Below, one piece after another: positions 52,711 to 60,770 of a DNA stretch of 64,000 nucleotides. Location: NCBI RefSeq assembly GCF_014656295.1, contig NZ_BNCD01000020.1:62001-126000 (forward strand), given 5' to 3'. Position numbers and translations under genes: made by a program. The notes under the pieces were generated by a model. It was not told the DNA's origin and did no database searches. It saw nothing but the letters and a program-made list of their open reading frames with translations. The DNA comes from Streptomyces sulfonofaciens. Lineage in GTDB: Bacteria > Actinomycetota > Actinomycetes > Streptomycetales > Streptomycetaceae. The number at the start of each line of letters is the position of its first letter. The stretch's first letter is position 1.

Positions 52711-53598
52711 TCAGGCGCGGGGGGACAGGGCTTCCCAGCGCACCGTCACCTCTCCCTGCCGCCACCGCCCCGCCCCGTCCACCACCGGCCAGCCACCCGC
52801 GAGCGCCCGCACCGCGGAAACCCAGCGCTGCCGCGCCCCGTACGCCGCGAAGGGCGCCGCGGAGGCCCACGCGTGATCGAAGTCACGCAGGAACGCGTGC
52901 ACGGGCTCGCCGGGAACGTTCCGGTGGATCAGCGCCTTCGGCAGCCGTTCCGCGAGGTCGGAGGGGCGGCCGAGAGAGCCGAGGCGTGCGGCGAACGTCA
53001 CCGTGCGCGGTCCCTCGGGCCCGAGCGCCACCCACACGTGCCGCCGCCCGATCTCGTCGCAGGTTCCCTCGACCAGCAGCCCGCCGCGCGATCCACGCGC
53101 CGGATCAGCCGGCGCGAGCCGCCCGCACAACCGCTCCCACGCTCCGGCCACGTCGGCCTCGTCGTACTGCCGCAGCACGTTGGCGGCTCTGATCAGCGCG
53201 AGCCCGGGCGCGTCGGGCTGCCGTCCGGTGGCATCGGGCCCTCGTCCGGGCGCATCGGGCCGTCGTCCGGGCGCGGTGAGCGGGATCTCGAAGCCGCCGC
53301 GCAGGAAGCGGAGCCCTTCGCGGGCGTACGGCTGGGCGGCCTCGACCCTGGCCGGGTCGATCTCGACCCCCACCACGCGTGTGTGCGGCGCCACGGCGCG
53401 CAGCCGGGCGAGCAGTTCGACGGCGGTCCAGGGTGCGGCGCCGAAACCGAGGTCGACGGCGACGGGGGCGGGCGAACGGCGCAGTTCGGGGCCGTGGGTG
53501 GCGGCTATCCAGCGGTCAATCCTGCGCAACCTGTTGGGGTGCGTGGTTCCCCGGGTCACCACGCCGACGGGATGCGGGGAGGACGTGCGTGAGGCCAC
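52711..53598 (-). CDS. Class I SAM-dependent methyltransferase
   Basis: A 295-residue protein with a Rossmann SAM fold: VAVDLGFGAAPWTAVELLARL (motif I), TRVVGVEIDPARVEAAQPYA (motif II acidic residue) and LALIRAANVLRQYDEADVAGAWERL. A short repeat-made loop (GRRPDAPGRGPDATGRQPDA) interrupts it after ILPLTAPG-type strand 3. It lies upstream of mshA on the same strand. The substrate is unknown. Start at the ATG at 53598. Confidence 0.83.
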   Translation of the reverse strand: MASRTSSPHPVGVVTRGTTHPNRLRRIDRWIAATHGPELRRSPAPVAVDLGFGAAPWTAVELLARLRAVAPHTRVVGVEIDPARVEAAQPYAREGLRFLRGGFEIPLTAPGRRPDAPGRGPDATGRQPDAPGLALIRAANVLRQYDEADVAGAWERLCGRLAPADPARGSRGGLLVEGTCDEIGRRHVWVALGPEGPRTVTFAARLGSLGRPSDLAERLPKALIHRNVPGEPVHAFLRDFDHAWASAAPFAAYGARQRWVSAVRALAGGWPVVDGAGRWRQGEVTVRWEALSPRA

Positions 53599-54024
53599 AT
53601 CCCGAGCGTAAGCGCTCCCGGCGGCCGTTCCTCCGCCCCGGGCCCGGGGCGGACAGCCGGCGGGCCGTTCGCCGCCCCCGCCCGGGCGGACAGAAGGCGC
53701 ACCACGTCAGAAACCAGCCCCCGCCGCACCACCTCACCCCCCTAAAACACCCTCACCACCCCAACTCGGCGCACACCACCCTCAAGTGACCCATCCCATG
53801 TGACTGCCGGCACGTTCGGATCCGGAGGCAACCCCGAAGAGGTGACATTCGTCATGCCCTGCACAACTGCGACCTGTCCAAATGCGTTACAGGATGCGGC
53901 ATATGACGGAGGCCGATTTCCTTCCGCCATTCCCCTGCGGTGGCGGCACCCGCTATGGTCCCCGTCGGTGGGGCGTCGCTCGTCGCCCCGCCATGCCCTC
54001 GGGGGGAGGGAAGGAACCAAACCG
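53599..54024. other. Promoter region of the receiver-PP2C phosphatase gene
   Basis: This is a divergent spacer. The first part has ACCACCTCACCCC runs; 53790-53920 is less GC-rich and likely holds promoters. No gene is supported. Confidence 0.5.
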
Positions 54025-55686
54025 ATGCCCGTACCCGTACCGCGGCAGAGGAATGTGCCGGCCGCGGAGAGTGGTCAGGCTCACACCCCGCCCGTATCCG
54101 TGCCGGACGACCCCGCCGCACACACCCGGACCGACACACCCGTCGACGCTCCCGGCGCGCCGGGCGCTCCAGGCGCACCGGACGCCACCCCCGACGCACC
54201 CGGCACCACGCACGACCACGCCACCGAGGGCACCCGGAACACCCGAACCGCCCCGTCCGCACCCACGGAGGAGAACGGCAGCACGGCCGAGAACCCCCTG
54301 ACCGCCGCCCACGAGGCCGACCCCGGACGCTATGACGTGCCGGCGGTGGGCACCGGCGCCCCGCTCACCCTGCTCGTCATCGAGGACGACCCGGCCCGCT
54401 CCCTGAGCGTGCCCGAACTCCTCGACGCCGCGGGCAACCCCATCCGCGTCCGCACCGCCCGCAACCTCACCGAGGCCGAGCGGCTGCTCACCGACGACGT
54501 GCACTGCATCCTGCTCGACCTCGCCCTGCCCGCCACCGGCCTGCCCCGCCAGGCCCGCACCGAGGCGGCACCGGCCACGGCCACCCCGCCGGGCGGCACC
54601 CCGACGGTGCACGGCGGCGGTACGGCGCGTCCGGCCCCGGCCACCGCGCAGGCCGCGCCGCCCCGCCCCCGCACCGCACCGGACGCGCAGGGCACCGGGG
54701 CCGCCGAGGGGCCCGACGAACTTGCCACGCTGAAGAACGTCCTGCGGCTCGCGCCGCGGCACGCCGTCCTCGCGCTCACGGCGTCGGGGGACGTGGAGGG
54801 CGGCGCGGAGGCGGTCCGGGTCGGGGCGCAGGACTACCTGCTCCGCGACGAGCTGGACGCCCGCCTCCTCAGCCGCGCCATCCGCTACGCGGTGGAGCGC
54901 AAGCGCGCCGACGCGGCCCAGCGCCAACTGACCGAGTCCCGGCTGCGTGCCCAGGAGAACGCCCGTCTGGAGCGCGGTCTGCTGCCCACGCCCCTGCTGG
55001 AGGGCTCTCCGCTGCGGTTCGCCGCCCATTACCGGCCGGGCCGCTCCCGCGCCCTGCTCGGCGGTGACTTCTACGACACGGTGCGCACGCCGGACGGCAC
55101 GGTGCACGCCATGATCGGCGACGTCTGCGGGCACGGTCCCGACGAGGCGGCGCTCGGCGTCGAGCTCCGCATCGCGTGGCGCGCCCTGACCCTCGCGGGC
55201 CTGTGCGGCAACGACCTGCTGCACACCCTCCAGCAGGTCCTGGAGCACGAACGGGCCGACGAGGAGATCTTCGCCACGCTCTGCACGGTGGACATCGCGC
55301 CGGACGGCCACAGCGCCGGGTTCTGCCTGGCCGGCCACCCCTCGCCGCTGCTCGCTCCGCAGGACGGCCCCGCCGAGCTGCTGCCGTACGAGAGCAACGG
55401 CCCCGCGCTCGGCATCCTGCCGCACGCCCGCTGGGACCGGCGCCAGGTGGAGCTGGGGCCGGCATGGAGTCTGATGCTGTACACGGACGGCCTGATAGAG
55501 GGCCGGATCGGCGACGGCACCCAGCGGCTGGGCCAGGACGGCATGCTGGAGATGGTGCGCCGCCAGCTCGCGGCGGGTCTGAGCGGTGACGAGCTGCTGG
55601 CGGCCGCGGTGAACGAGGCGCGCGACCTCAACGGCGGCGACCTCACGGACGACGTCGCGGTCCTGCTGCTGGCCTGGGGGCCCTGA
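54025..55686 (+). CDS. Receiver-PP2C (SpoIIE/RsbU-type) serine phosphatase
   Basis: A 553-residue signalling phosphatase. A disordered Pro/Thr-rich N-terminus (1-105) leads to a response-regulator receiver (LTLLVIEDDPARSLSVPELL, then the phospho-Asp strand CILLDLALPATG). About 60 low-complexity residues interrupt the receiver before its fourth strand (AVLALTASGDVEGG) and VGAQDYLLRDELD. A linker coiled coil (RYAVERKRADAAQRQLTESR) leads to the PP2C domain, whose metal motifs are LLGGDFYDTV and MIGDVCGHGPDEA, with LYTDGLIEGRI and GGDLTDDVAVLLL. It likely dephosphorylates an anti-anti-sigma factor. AAGGAA precedes the ATG at 54025. Confidence 0.9.
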   Translation: MPVPVPRQRNVPAAESGQAHTPPVSVPDDPAAHTRTDTPVDAPGAPGAPGAPDATPDAPGTTHDHATEGTRNTRTAPSAPTEENGSTAENPLTAAHEADPGRYDVPAVGTGAPLTLLVIEDDPARSLSVPELLDAAGNPIRVRTARNLTEAERLLTDDVHCILLDLALPATGLPRQARTEAAPATATPPGGTPTVHGGGTARPAPATAQAAPPRPRTAPDAQGTGAAEGPDELATLKNVLRLAPRHAVLALTASGDVEGGAEAVRVGAQDYLLRDELDARLLSRAIRYAVERKRADAAQRQLTESRLRAQENARLERGLLPTPLLEGSPLRFAAHYRPGRSRALLGGDFYDTVRTPDGTVHAMIGDVCGHGPDEAALGVELRIAWRALTLAGLCGNDLLHTLQQVLEHERADEEIFATLCTVDIAPDGHSAGFCLAGHPSPLLAPQDGPAELLPYESNGPALGILPHARWDRRQVELGPAWSLMLYTDGLIEGRIGDGTQRLGQDGMLEMVRRQLAAGLSGDELLAAAVNEARDLNGGDLTDDVAVLLLAWGP

Positions 55687-55798
55687 TCCCCGCTCCCGCA
55701 GCGCTGCCGGGCGCCGCAACCGCACCGCGCGCCGCAGCCCGGTCTGTCGGCGGCACCATGGGGCGGGCCGCGGACCTCAGTGACCGTTGCCGTGGGCC

Positions 55799-56125
55799 TC
55801 AGCGGCCGTTGAACGGGCCGTAGGGGCCGTCGCTGCTGGAACCGCCGCGGCGCGGGCCGCCGCTGATGCCGCGGATCGCAGGGCGGACGTCCACCATGTA
55901 CACGATCGTGGCGACCAGGCCGATGATGGGCAGGAACGACAGGATCGGGAAGATCAGGCTGACCACGAACGCCAGCCCGAGGATGATCAGCCAGAAGGGC
56001 TTGGTCTGCTTGTCGACCGCGCGGTACGCGTCCTCCCGCCGGAACACGGCGTCGAAGAAGGCGAAGCCGCTGAAGACGATGAGGGCTACGTTCAGCAGCC
56101 ACATGACTCCTGCGAACCCCTGCAT
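55799..56125 (-). CDS. DUF2516-family small membrane protein
   Basis: A 108-residue protein with three hydrophobic segments (GVMWLLNVALIVFSGFAFFDAVF, PFWLIILGLAFVVSLIF and IIGLVATIVYMVDVRPAI) and a Gly/Ser/Pro-rich tail. The pattern FFDAVFRREDAYRAVDKQTKPFW is that of actinobacterial DUF2516 proteins of unknown role. Start at the ATG at 56125 (MQGFAG); a GTG at 56140 with a GGGTGG in front is an alternative. It is downstream of the HbhA-like gene on the same strand. Confidence 0.82.
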   Translation of the reverse strand: MQGFAGVMWLLNVALIVFSGFAFFDAVFRREDAYRAVDKQTKPFWLIILGLAFVVSLIFPILSFLPIIGLVATIVYMVDVRPAIRGISGGPRRGGSSSDGPYGPFNGR

Positions 56126-56270
56126 CAGCACTACGTCCACCACCCGTGTCGGCTCGTCGTCACGCGGCCACCGTACCCGGAGAACGCGCCGGGCACGCCG
56201 CTCGTTCCCCACCGGCCGGCGTGCGCCGGGCTCAGGCGCACGCCGGTCGCAGTGGACCCGTCCCGCACGG

Positions 56271-56969
56271 TCACTTCGCCGGCGGGGTGGTCTTCTTCGT
56301 ACCGTTGCGGCGGGCCGCCGTCTTCTTCGCCGCGGTCCTGCCGGCACTCGCGGAGGACGAGGAAGCCGAGGAGGACGAGGAGGACGAGGAAGCCGAGGCG
56401 GGCGCCTTGGCTGCCGTGGCGGTACGGCCCTGCCCGGCGGCCTCGTCCTTCACCGCGACGGGCCCCGGCTTGTCCGCGGCGGGACCCGGCTTGCCCGAGG
56501 CGGGAGCGGATGCACCGGCGCCGGTACCCGACCCGACGGCGCGGTCCTGCTCCGCGGGGCCCTCGCCGCGCCAGGTCTTCACGGCCTGCTCACCGTGCTC
56601 GGCGACCTTCTCGTAGGTCTCGCGCGCCTTGACGGCGTACTCGACGGCCACGCCGACACCGCGCAGCGCCAGGCCCTGGGCCGACTCGCCGAGCTTCCTG
56701 ATGTCGGTGTCGAGCTGGCCGACCAGCCCGGTCACCGCGGTCTGGATGGTCTCCTGCACGTCCTTGGCGCGGGCGGCGGCCCGGTCCTGGAACTCACGGG
56801 TGTCGGTGCGGCGCACGGCCTCGAAGCGCGCGGGGGCCTCGGCACGGAGCTGCTCGACCATGCCCGGGACCTTCCTGGCCTGCTGGAGGGCCAGGTCCGC
56901 GGTGCCGGCGGCGAAGTAGAGCGGGGTCGGGTCGCTGAAGGTCTTGCGGAGGTCGTCACTGATGGCCAT
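56271..56969 (-). CDS. HbhA/histone-like Lys-Ala tail protein
   Basis: A 232-residue protein. The N-terminal two thirds is a long alpha-helical coiled coil (LYFAAGTADLALQQARKVPGMVEQL, then FQDRAAARAKDVQETIQTAVTGLVGQLDTDI) as in mycobacterial heparin-binding haemagglutinin and actinobacterial nucleoid proteins. The C-terminus has a Ser-rich stretch and a basic tail (GRTAAKKTAARRNGTKKTT) suited to binding DNA or polyanions. GGGAGGA precedes the ATG at 56969. It follows the XRE regulator gene on the same strand. Confidence 0.85.
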   Translation of the reverse strand: MAISDDLRKTFSDPTPLYFAAGTADLALQQARKVPGMVEQLRAEAPARFEAVRRTDTREFQDRAAARAKDVQETIQTAVTGLVGQLDTDIRKLGESAQGLALRGVGVAVEYAVKARETYEKVAEHGEQAVKTWRGEGPAEQDRAVGSGTGAGASAPASGKPGPAADKPGPVAVKDEAAGQGRTATAAKAPASASSSSSSSSASSSSASAGRTAAKKTAARRNGTKKTTPPAK

Positions 56970-57033
56970 GAGGGTGGTCCTCCCTGATCGGGTTCGGGGG
57001 CGGTCGTCGCCGACCACTCCGTCGTGCCTGCTG

Positions 57034-57123
57034 GTTCTCGGTGTTCTCGGTGTTCTCGGTGTTCTCGGTGTTCTCGGTGTTCTCGGTGTTCTCGATGTTC
57101 TCGATGTTCTCGATGTTCTCGGT
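57034..57123. repeat. 9-bp microsatellite, ten copies
   Basis: GTTCTCGGT six times, GTTCTCGAT three times and GTTCTCGGT once, without interruption, between the XRE gene and the HbhA-like gene. On the minus strand it lies in a 63-codon frame starting at the GTG at 57147 that would encode (Glu-Asn-Thr/Ile) repeats; translation of that frame is unproven. Inverted GTCCCACT/AGTGGGAC (57126-57161) flanks the array. Confidence 0.95.
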
Positions 57124-57133
57124 GGTCCCACTC

Positions 57134-57637
57134 TTACCGTTCGTCACGTTTCAGTGGGACATCGTCCGCGCCGTGTCCTTCGGCTGCCCCGCCACCGGCC
57201 CCGTCATCCGTACCGCCCTGCGGACCGGCGCCCCCGCCGGCACCGGGGCCGCCCTCCGCGGCGTTCCCCCGGGGGTTCTCCGCGGCGTTCCCCGCGGCGT
57301 TCTCCCTGCGGAAGGACTCGTAGATCTGGAGCAGTACCTGCTTCTGGCGCTCCGTGAGCGACGGGTCCGAGAGGATGACGGCACGCGTCTCCAACTCGTC
57401 GCGCTGCCGCTCGTCGAGTATTCCGGCGCGGACGTACAGCGTCTCCGCGGAGATCCGCAGCGCCTTGGCGACCTGCTGGAGCACGTCCGCACTCGGCTTG
57501 CGCAGCCCGCGCTCGATCTGGCTGAGGTACGGGTTCGACACCCCGGCGGCCTCGGCGAGCTGACGCAGCGACAACTGTGCGTGCCTGCGCTGCTCGCGCA
57601 GGTACTCGCCCAGGTTGCCCATGTTGAGCGATGCCAT
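57134..57637 (-). CDS. XRE-family transcriptional regulator
   Basis: A 167-residue regulator with a Cro/CI-type HTH at about 8-65 (LGEYLREQRRHAQLSLRQLAEAAGVSNPYLSQIERGLRKPS), a helical segment ending RQKQVLLQIYESFRREN and a Gly/Ala-rich tail. The ATG at 57637 (MASLNMGN) has no Shine-Dalgarno. A CAGTAT -10 ends 6 nt before it, 17 nt after a TTGCAA, so the message is probably leaderless. A perfect palindrome overlaps this promoter. It likely controls itself and the HbhA-like gene downstream. Confidence 0.9.
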   Translation of the reverse strand: MASLNMGNLGEYLREQRRHAQLSLRQLAEAAGVSNPYLSQIERGLRKPSADVLQQVAKALRISAETLYVRAGILDERQRDELETRAVILSDPSLTERQKQVLLQIYESFRRENAAGNAAENPRGNAAEGGPGAGGGAGPQGGTDDGAGGGAAEGHGADDVPLKRDER

Positions 57638-57662
57638 GTACTGATACTGAACCGCACCGCTA

Positions 57663-57690
57663 ACTTTTGCAAGCACCTGCTTGCAAAAGT
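57663..57690. promoter_or_regulatory. Perfect 13+13-bp palindromic operator
   Basis: ACTTTTGCAAGCA (57663-57675) and TGCTTGCAAAAGT (57678-57690) are exact reverse complements with a 2-bp spacer. The site covers the -35 region (TTGCAA) of the XRE gene, 26 bp before its start codon. Autorepression by the XRE protein is the simplest reading. Confidence 0.85.
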
Positions 57691-57945
57691 GCGCCACGCC
57701 ACTACCGCTTCGCCCTCGTCCTGTCCCAGTGCTTCCACCGGGCCGCCGACCACCCCCAGGTTGCCGGGCCCACGAAACAGATCACCTCCTGGGCACAACG
57801 GCCCCATACCGAACGCAAGGCCACGCACCTCACCGGCGCCCGCAGGTCGACGACGACCACGCAACCGCGGTGGCGGGCGGCCGCGAGCACCGCCCGCACG
57901 GCCTCCGGCGCCACCCGGATCGAGTACGAGCAGTGCCACTCCGAG
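57691..57945. other. Spacer with no supported gene
   Basis: A minus-strand frame here (VAPEAVRAVLAAARHRGCVV, ending at the stop at 57702) has some coding-like codon use, but no start or family can be recognised. Possibly the remains of another gene in the same decayed region as the HxlR relic. Confidence 0.35.
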
Positions 57946-58236
57946 TGGGGGCAAGTGGGCCGGGACGATCGTCCAGTGCCTTGAGGACGGCCCGCGCCGG
58001 TTCTCCGGACTACGGGGCCCCTGCGGGACATCACGAGCAAGGTGCTCACACAGTCCCTCCGGGCGCTGGAACGTGACGGCTTCGTCGTCCGAACAGTCCA
58101 CGCCGGACCCGTCCGCCACGTCGAGTACGACCTCACCTCCCTCAGCCGGAGTCTCCTTGGCCTCGTCGACGCGGCACTCACCTGGGCAGAGGCGCACCCG
58201 GACGAACTCATCGACGCTCACGAAGCGCACCACCCG
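57946..58236 (+). pseudogene. HxlR-type regulator relic with frameshift
   Basis: Two frames together spell an HxlR winged helix: GGKWAGTIVQCLEDGPRRFS plus GLRG in one frame (57947-58017), then PLRDITSKVLTQSLRALERD, FVVRTVHAGPVRHVEYDLTS and AALTWAEAHPDELIDAHEAH in another (to about 58236). One missing base near the GGGGCCCC at 58014-58021 would restore the frame, and the N-terminus is also out of frame. It is either a decayed gene or a sequencing error in a homopolymer. Confidence 0.7.
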
Positions 58237-58372
58237 TCGACCGGACCGGCCGGCCCACCCCCTTGCCCGAGGCCGGACAACCTCGTCTTGACCGGGGCCG
58301 CCGCCGAGCCGTCCACGACACGGCCCACGGCACTCGGTCACGTGAGCATGAGGTCCCGGGGCGCGACCCTCG

Positions 58373-58876
58373 TCACGGCAACGAGCGTGTCAGCCACACG
58401 ACTTCACCGCTGTCCTCCATGGACACGTGATCCCGCTCGAACCCGAGCTTCTCAAGGACCCGGAACGACGGTGCGTTCCATGCGCCGACGGTCGCCCAGA
58501 GCCTTTTCCGCCCGGTCGCCACCGCGGCACCGAGCACCGCGCCGGCCGCCTCGGTGGCGTAGCCACGCCCGTGCGCGCGCCGGAACAACTCGTACGCGAT
58601 CTCAGGCTCCTCGACGGTTGAGCGGCCGATGATCAGTCCGCAGTAGCCGATGAAGTCGCCTTCGTCACGGCGCTGGACGGGCAGCAGGGCGATCCCCGTC
58701 GCCGCCGTCGCGGCGAGCTGCTTCGCGATGAGTGCTCGGATGTACTCGATCGTGGGCGTCCCTTTGCCGCGTTCGGCGTGCAGGGCGCGAAGGTCGTCGG
58801 CGTCCGACTCGGCCCACGGTCGCAATATCAGCCGCTCGGTCTCAAGGTGGAACGGCATCGTCTCGTAGATGGACAT
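58373..58876 (-). CDS. GNAT acetyltransferase, RimJ/RimL type
   Basis: A 167-residue acetyltransferase of the RimJ/RimL-like branch: LETERLILRPWAESDADDLRAL at the start, GDFIGYCGLIIG, the acetyl-CoA loop FRRAHGRGYATEAAGAV, and NAPSFRVLEKLGFERDHV. It acetylates an unknown amine, perhaps a ribosomal protein or a small molecule. The ATG at 58876 (MSIYETMPF) is chosen; MEQSVAM at 58894 is an alternative. Confidence 0.87.
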   Translation of the reverse strand: MSIYETMPFHLETERLILRPWAESDADDLRALHAERGKGTPTIEYIRALIAKQLAATAATGIALLPVQRRDEGDFIGYCGLIIGRSTVEEPEIAYELFRRAHGRGYATEAAGAVLGAAVATGRKRLWATVGAWNAPSFRVLEKLGFERDHVSMEDSGEVVWLTRSLP

Positions 58877-59362
58877 GGCCACACTCTGCTCCACAGGGTG
58901 GCCGCGAACCTGCCGCGCCTCGGTCAGGGAGCCGTCGGCAGCTCACCTTCGACGGGTTGGGACATCCTCCGGCCGCCCAAGGGGCGCCTCCTCGACCTCC
59001 TCACCCCCTCCACCCGGACACCCGGGCCTCAATCCCCGTGACACGGACGGCCGATGGCACCCGGGACGTGCATCCGGCGGGCAACGGCATGCGACCGGCG
59101 GCGCCCCGTCGGTGCACCTCGGGCCCCGTGCCGCCGGTCGCCGACCGCCGACCGCCGACCGCCAGCCGCCAGCCGCCAGCCGCCGCGGGGAGACGGCGGG
59201 GCGGGGGCGACGGGGCGGGGGCGACGGGGCGGGGGCGACGGGAGCTGGTGGTGCGATCGCTGAAGGCGACATTGAGATAATCAAGGTTTCATCGTTGGCA
59301 GCTTAAATAAATCAAGGTACAAATGAACATCGGAGGCGTCGCCGAGGGTGAGGGAGCCGAGG
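58877..59362. promoter_or_regulatory. Repeat-rich spacer and AT-rich promoter of the DUF2089 operon
   Basis: 59128-59175 holds CCGACCG/CCAGCCG 7-bp repeats and 59205-59242 has CGGGGCGGGGGCGA three times. From 59265 to 59325 the DNA turns sharply AT-rich, and AATCAAGGT occurs twice, at 59279 and 59310, 31 nt apart. This is the likely promoter/operator region of the downstream operon. Confidence 0.6.
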
Positions 59363-59725
59363 GTGGACTGGCAGGAGCTGACGGACCTGACGCAGGGGAA
59401 GCCGTTCGTGGTCGAACGGGTTCGGCTGGCCGGCAGCGGTGTCGCGGTCGAGGGGCAGTTCGAGCCGCCGCAGTTGGTGCAGCTCGGCGTCGACGACCAG
59501 GTGTTCGTCGCCGCGTTCGTACGGGCGCACGGTTCCATCAAGGAGATGGAGCGGATCTTCGGGATCAGCTACCCGACGGTCAAGTCCCGGTTGAACCGGA
59601 TCGCCGAGCGCCTCGACTTCGTCGACACCGACCCGGCACCCACCGGCGCCGATGTCGTCGACCGCCTTCGGCGCGGCGAGATCAGCGCCCAGGAGGCGCT
59701 GGCCGAGTTGGAGAGGGCCCGGTGA
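59363..59725 (+). CDS. DUF2089-family regulator
   Basis: A 120-residue protein of the DUF2089 family (WQELTDLTQGKPFVVERVRLAGSGVAVEG, then the HTH-like FVRAHGSIKEMERIFGISYPTVKSRLNRIAERL). The HTH suggests a DNA-binding regulator; the usual N-terminal zinc knuckle is absent. The tail (VDRLRRGEISAQEALAELER) resembles a SHOCT-like motif also seen in the third gene of this operon. The GTG at 59363 is set by the homologues' (M/V)DWQ start and a GGGAG in front. Its stop overlaps the next start (GTGA). Confidence 0.85.
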   Translation: MDWQELTDLTQGKPFVVERVRLAGSGVAVEGQFEPPQLVQLGVDDQVFVAAFVRAHGSIKEMERIFGISYPTVKSRLNRIAERLDFVDTDPAPTGADVVDRLRRGEISAQEALAELERAR

Positions 59726-59973
59726 TCCCGTACCTGGTGACGGTGCGCCATCGCCGTTCCGACGGCCGCTGGTTGCGGCTGTACATCCCCGTCCTGCCGA
59801 TCCTGCTGGTGCTCTCCCCGCTGCTGCTGCTCGGCGGACTGGCCGCGTGCCTCGCCACCCGGGTCAGCCCGGTGGGCGCGCTGCGCGGCACCGGGCGGCT
59901 GCTGTGGGCGCTGCCCGGCACCCGGATCGAGTTCGAGCAGGGCCGGACCGCCCTGCTGGTGAGCGTCAGATGA
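59722..59973 (+). CDS. Small membrane protein, 83 aa
   Basis: One or two hydrophobic segments (LYIPVLPILLVLSPLLLLGGLAACLA) lie between a basic N-terminus (VTVRHRRSDGRWLR) and a short cytoplasmic tail. The GTG at 59722 overlaps the stop of the DUF2089 gene by 4 nt and GAGAGGG lies before it, so it is co-translated. No family is recognised. It is likely the membrane component of the three-gene unit. Confidence 0.8.
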   Translation: MIPYLVTVRHRRSDGRWLRLYIPVLPILLVLSPLLLLGGLAACLATRVSPVGALRGTGRLLWALPGTRIEFEQGRTALLVSVR

Positions 59974-59995
59974 GTCAGAGGAGCGAGGAGCAGCA

Positions 59996-60424
59996 ATGAA
60001 CGAGCAGCGCCGCCAGATCCTGGAGATGCTGGCCGAGGGCAAGATCACCGCGGACGAGGCCGAGCGGCTGATCGACGCCCTCGAACGGCAGCGGCCCGAG
60101 TCGCCGCAGGGAACCGCGTCCCGCCCGAGGCCGCGCCCCAAGTACCTGCGCGTGGTGGTGAACTCGGCGGACGACTCAGGCGACGGGCCGAGCAGGGTCG
60201 ACATCCGGGTCCCGCTCCAACTGCTGCGCGCCGGGGTCCGGCTCACCAGCCTCATCCCTCCGCAGGCGCTCACCAAGGCCAACGCGGAGCTGACCAGGTC
60301 CGGGGTGCCGATCGACCTCACCGAGCTCAAGCAGCAGCACCTGGAGGAACTGATCGAGCAGCTCGACGAGGTCGACATCGACGTCGACGACCCCGACTCC
60401 AGCGTGCGGGTGTTCTGCGAGTGA
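59996..60424 (+). CDS. SHOCT-like domain protein (YvlB/LiaX N-terminus type)
   Basis: A 142-residue protein starting with the SHOCT-like helical pair RRQILEMLAEGKITADEAERLIDAL found in YvlB and LiaX cell-envelope stress proteins, then a basic linker and a domain rich in beta and acidic residues (KYLRVVVNSADDSGDGPSRVDIRVPLQLLRAGVRL, then LIEQLDEVDIDVDDPDSSVRVFCE). GAGGAGCAGCA precedes the ATG. The third gene of the DUF2089 operon; together they suggest an envelope-stress module. Confidence 0.85.
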   Translation: MNEQRRQILEMLAEGKITADEAERLIDALERQRPESPQGTASRPRPRPKYLRVVVNSADDSGDGPSRVDIRVPLQLLRAGVRLTSLIPPQALTKANAELTRSGVPIDLTELKQQHLEELIEQLDEVDIDVDDPDSSVRVFCE

Positions 60425-60770
60425 CACCGCCCGGCCCCCGCACGCCCACGCGGGCCACGGGGTCCAAGCCCCCGGACCACGGGGCCGCCGCACACCCACC
60501 CGGACCACGGGCCCCGCACGCCCACGCGGACCACGGGGCCCGGCCGCCCTCCCGCCGGTTGACGGCCACGGGCGTACCGGCGAGCTTGCGGGGCAGCGTG
60601 CCTGGCCCGGGTGGTTGAGGTGGTGGTGCCGCCGGTCGTACCGGCTCGCCGTGTCGGTCGGGTGTCGGGGCTGTCGGTTGCGTGTCGGTGGCTCGTAGGA
60701 GGGGTGCGGCAGTTTTCCGGGGACGGCCCGCCGCAGTTCAGCAGGCGGCCGCGAACCGAAGGAGCCACCC
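60425..60770. repeat. Spacer with CACGCGGACCACGGGGCC and GTGTCGG repeats
   Basis: 60437-60545 has three related CCCGCACGCCCACGCGGACCAC-type units; 60640-60695 has GTGTCGGT/GGTGTCGG repeats near the FAD monooxygenase promoter. No gene is supported. Confidence 0.55.

Noticed and set aside
56956..57147. A 63-codon gene encoding Glu-Asn-Thr repeats as a firm CDS
   Set aside because: It consists mostly of the 9-bp microsatellite and lacks a good ribosome site; kept as a possibility within the repeat entry.
59323..59973. A 216-codon frame starting at the ATG at 59323
   Set aside because: Its first 130 codons are a shadow of the DUF2089 gene; only its end is the real small membrane protein gene, which starts at 59722.
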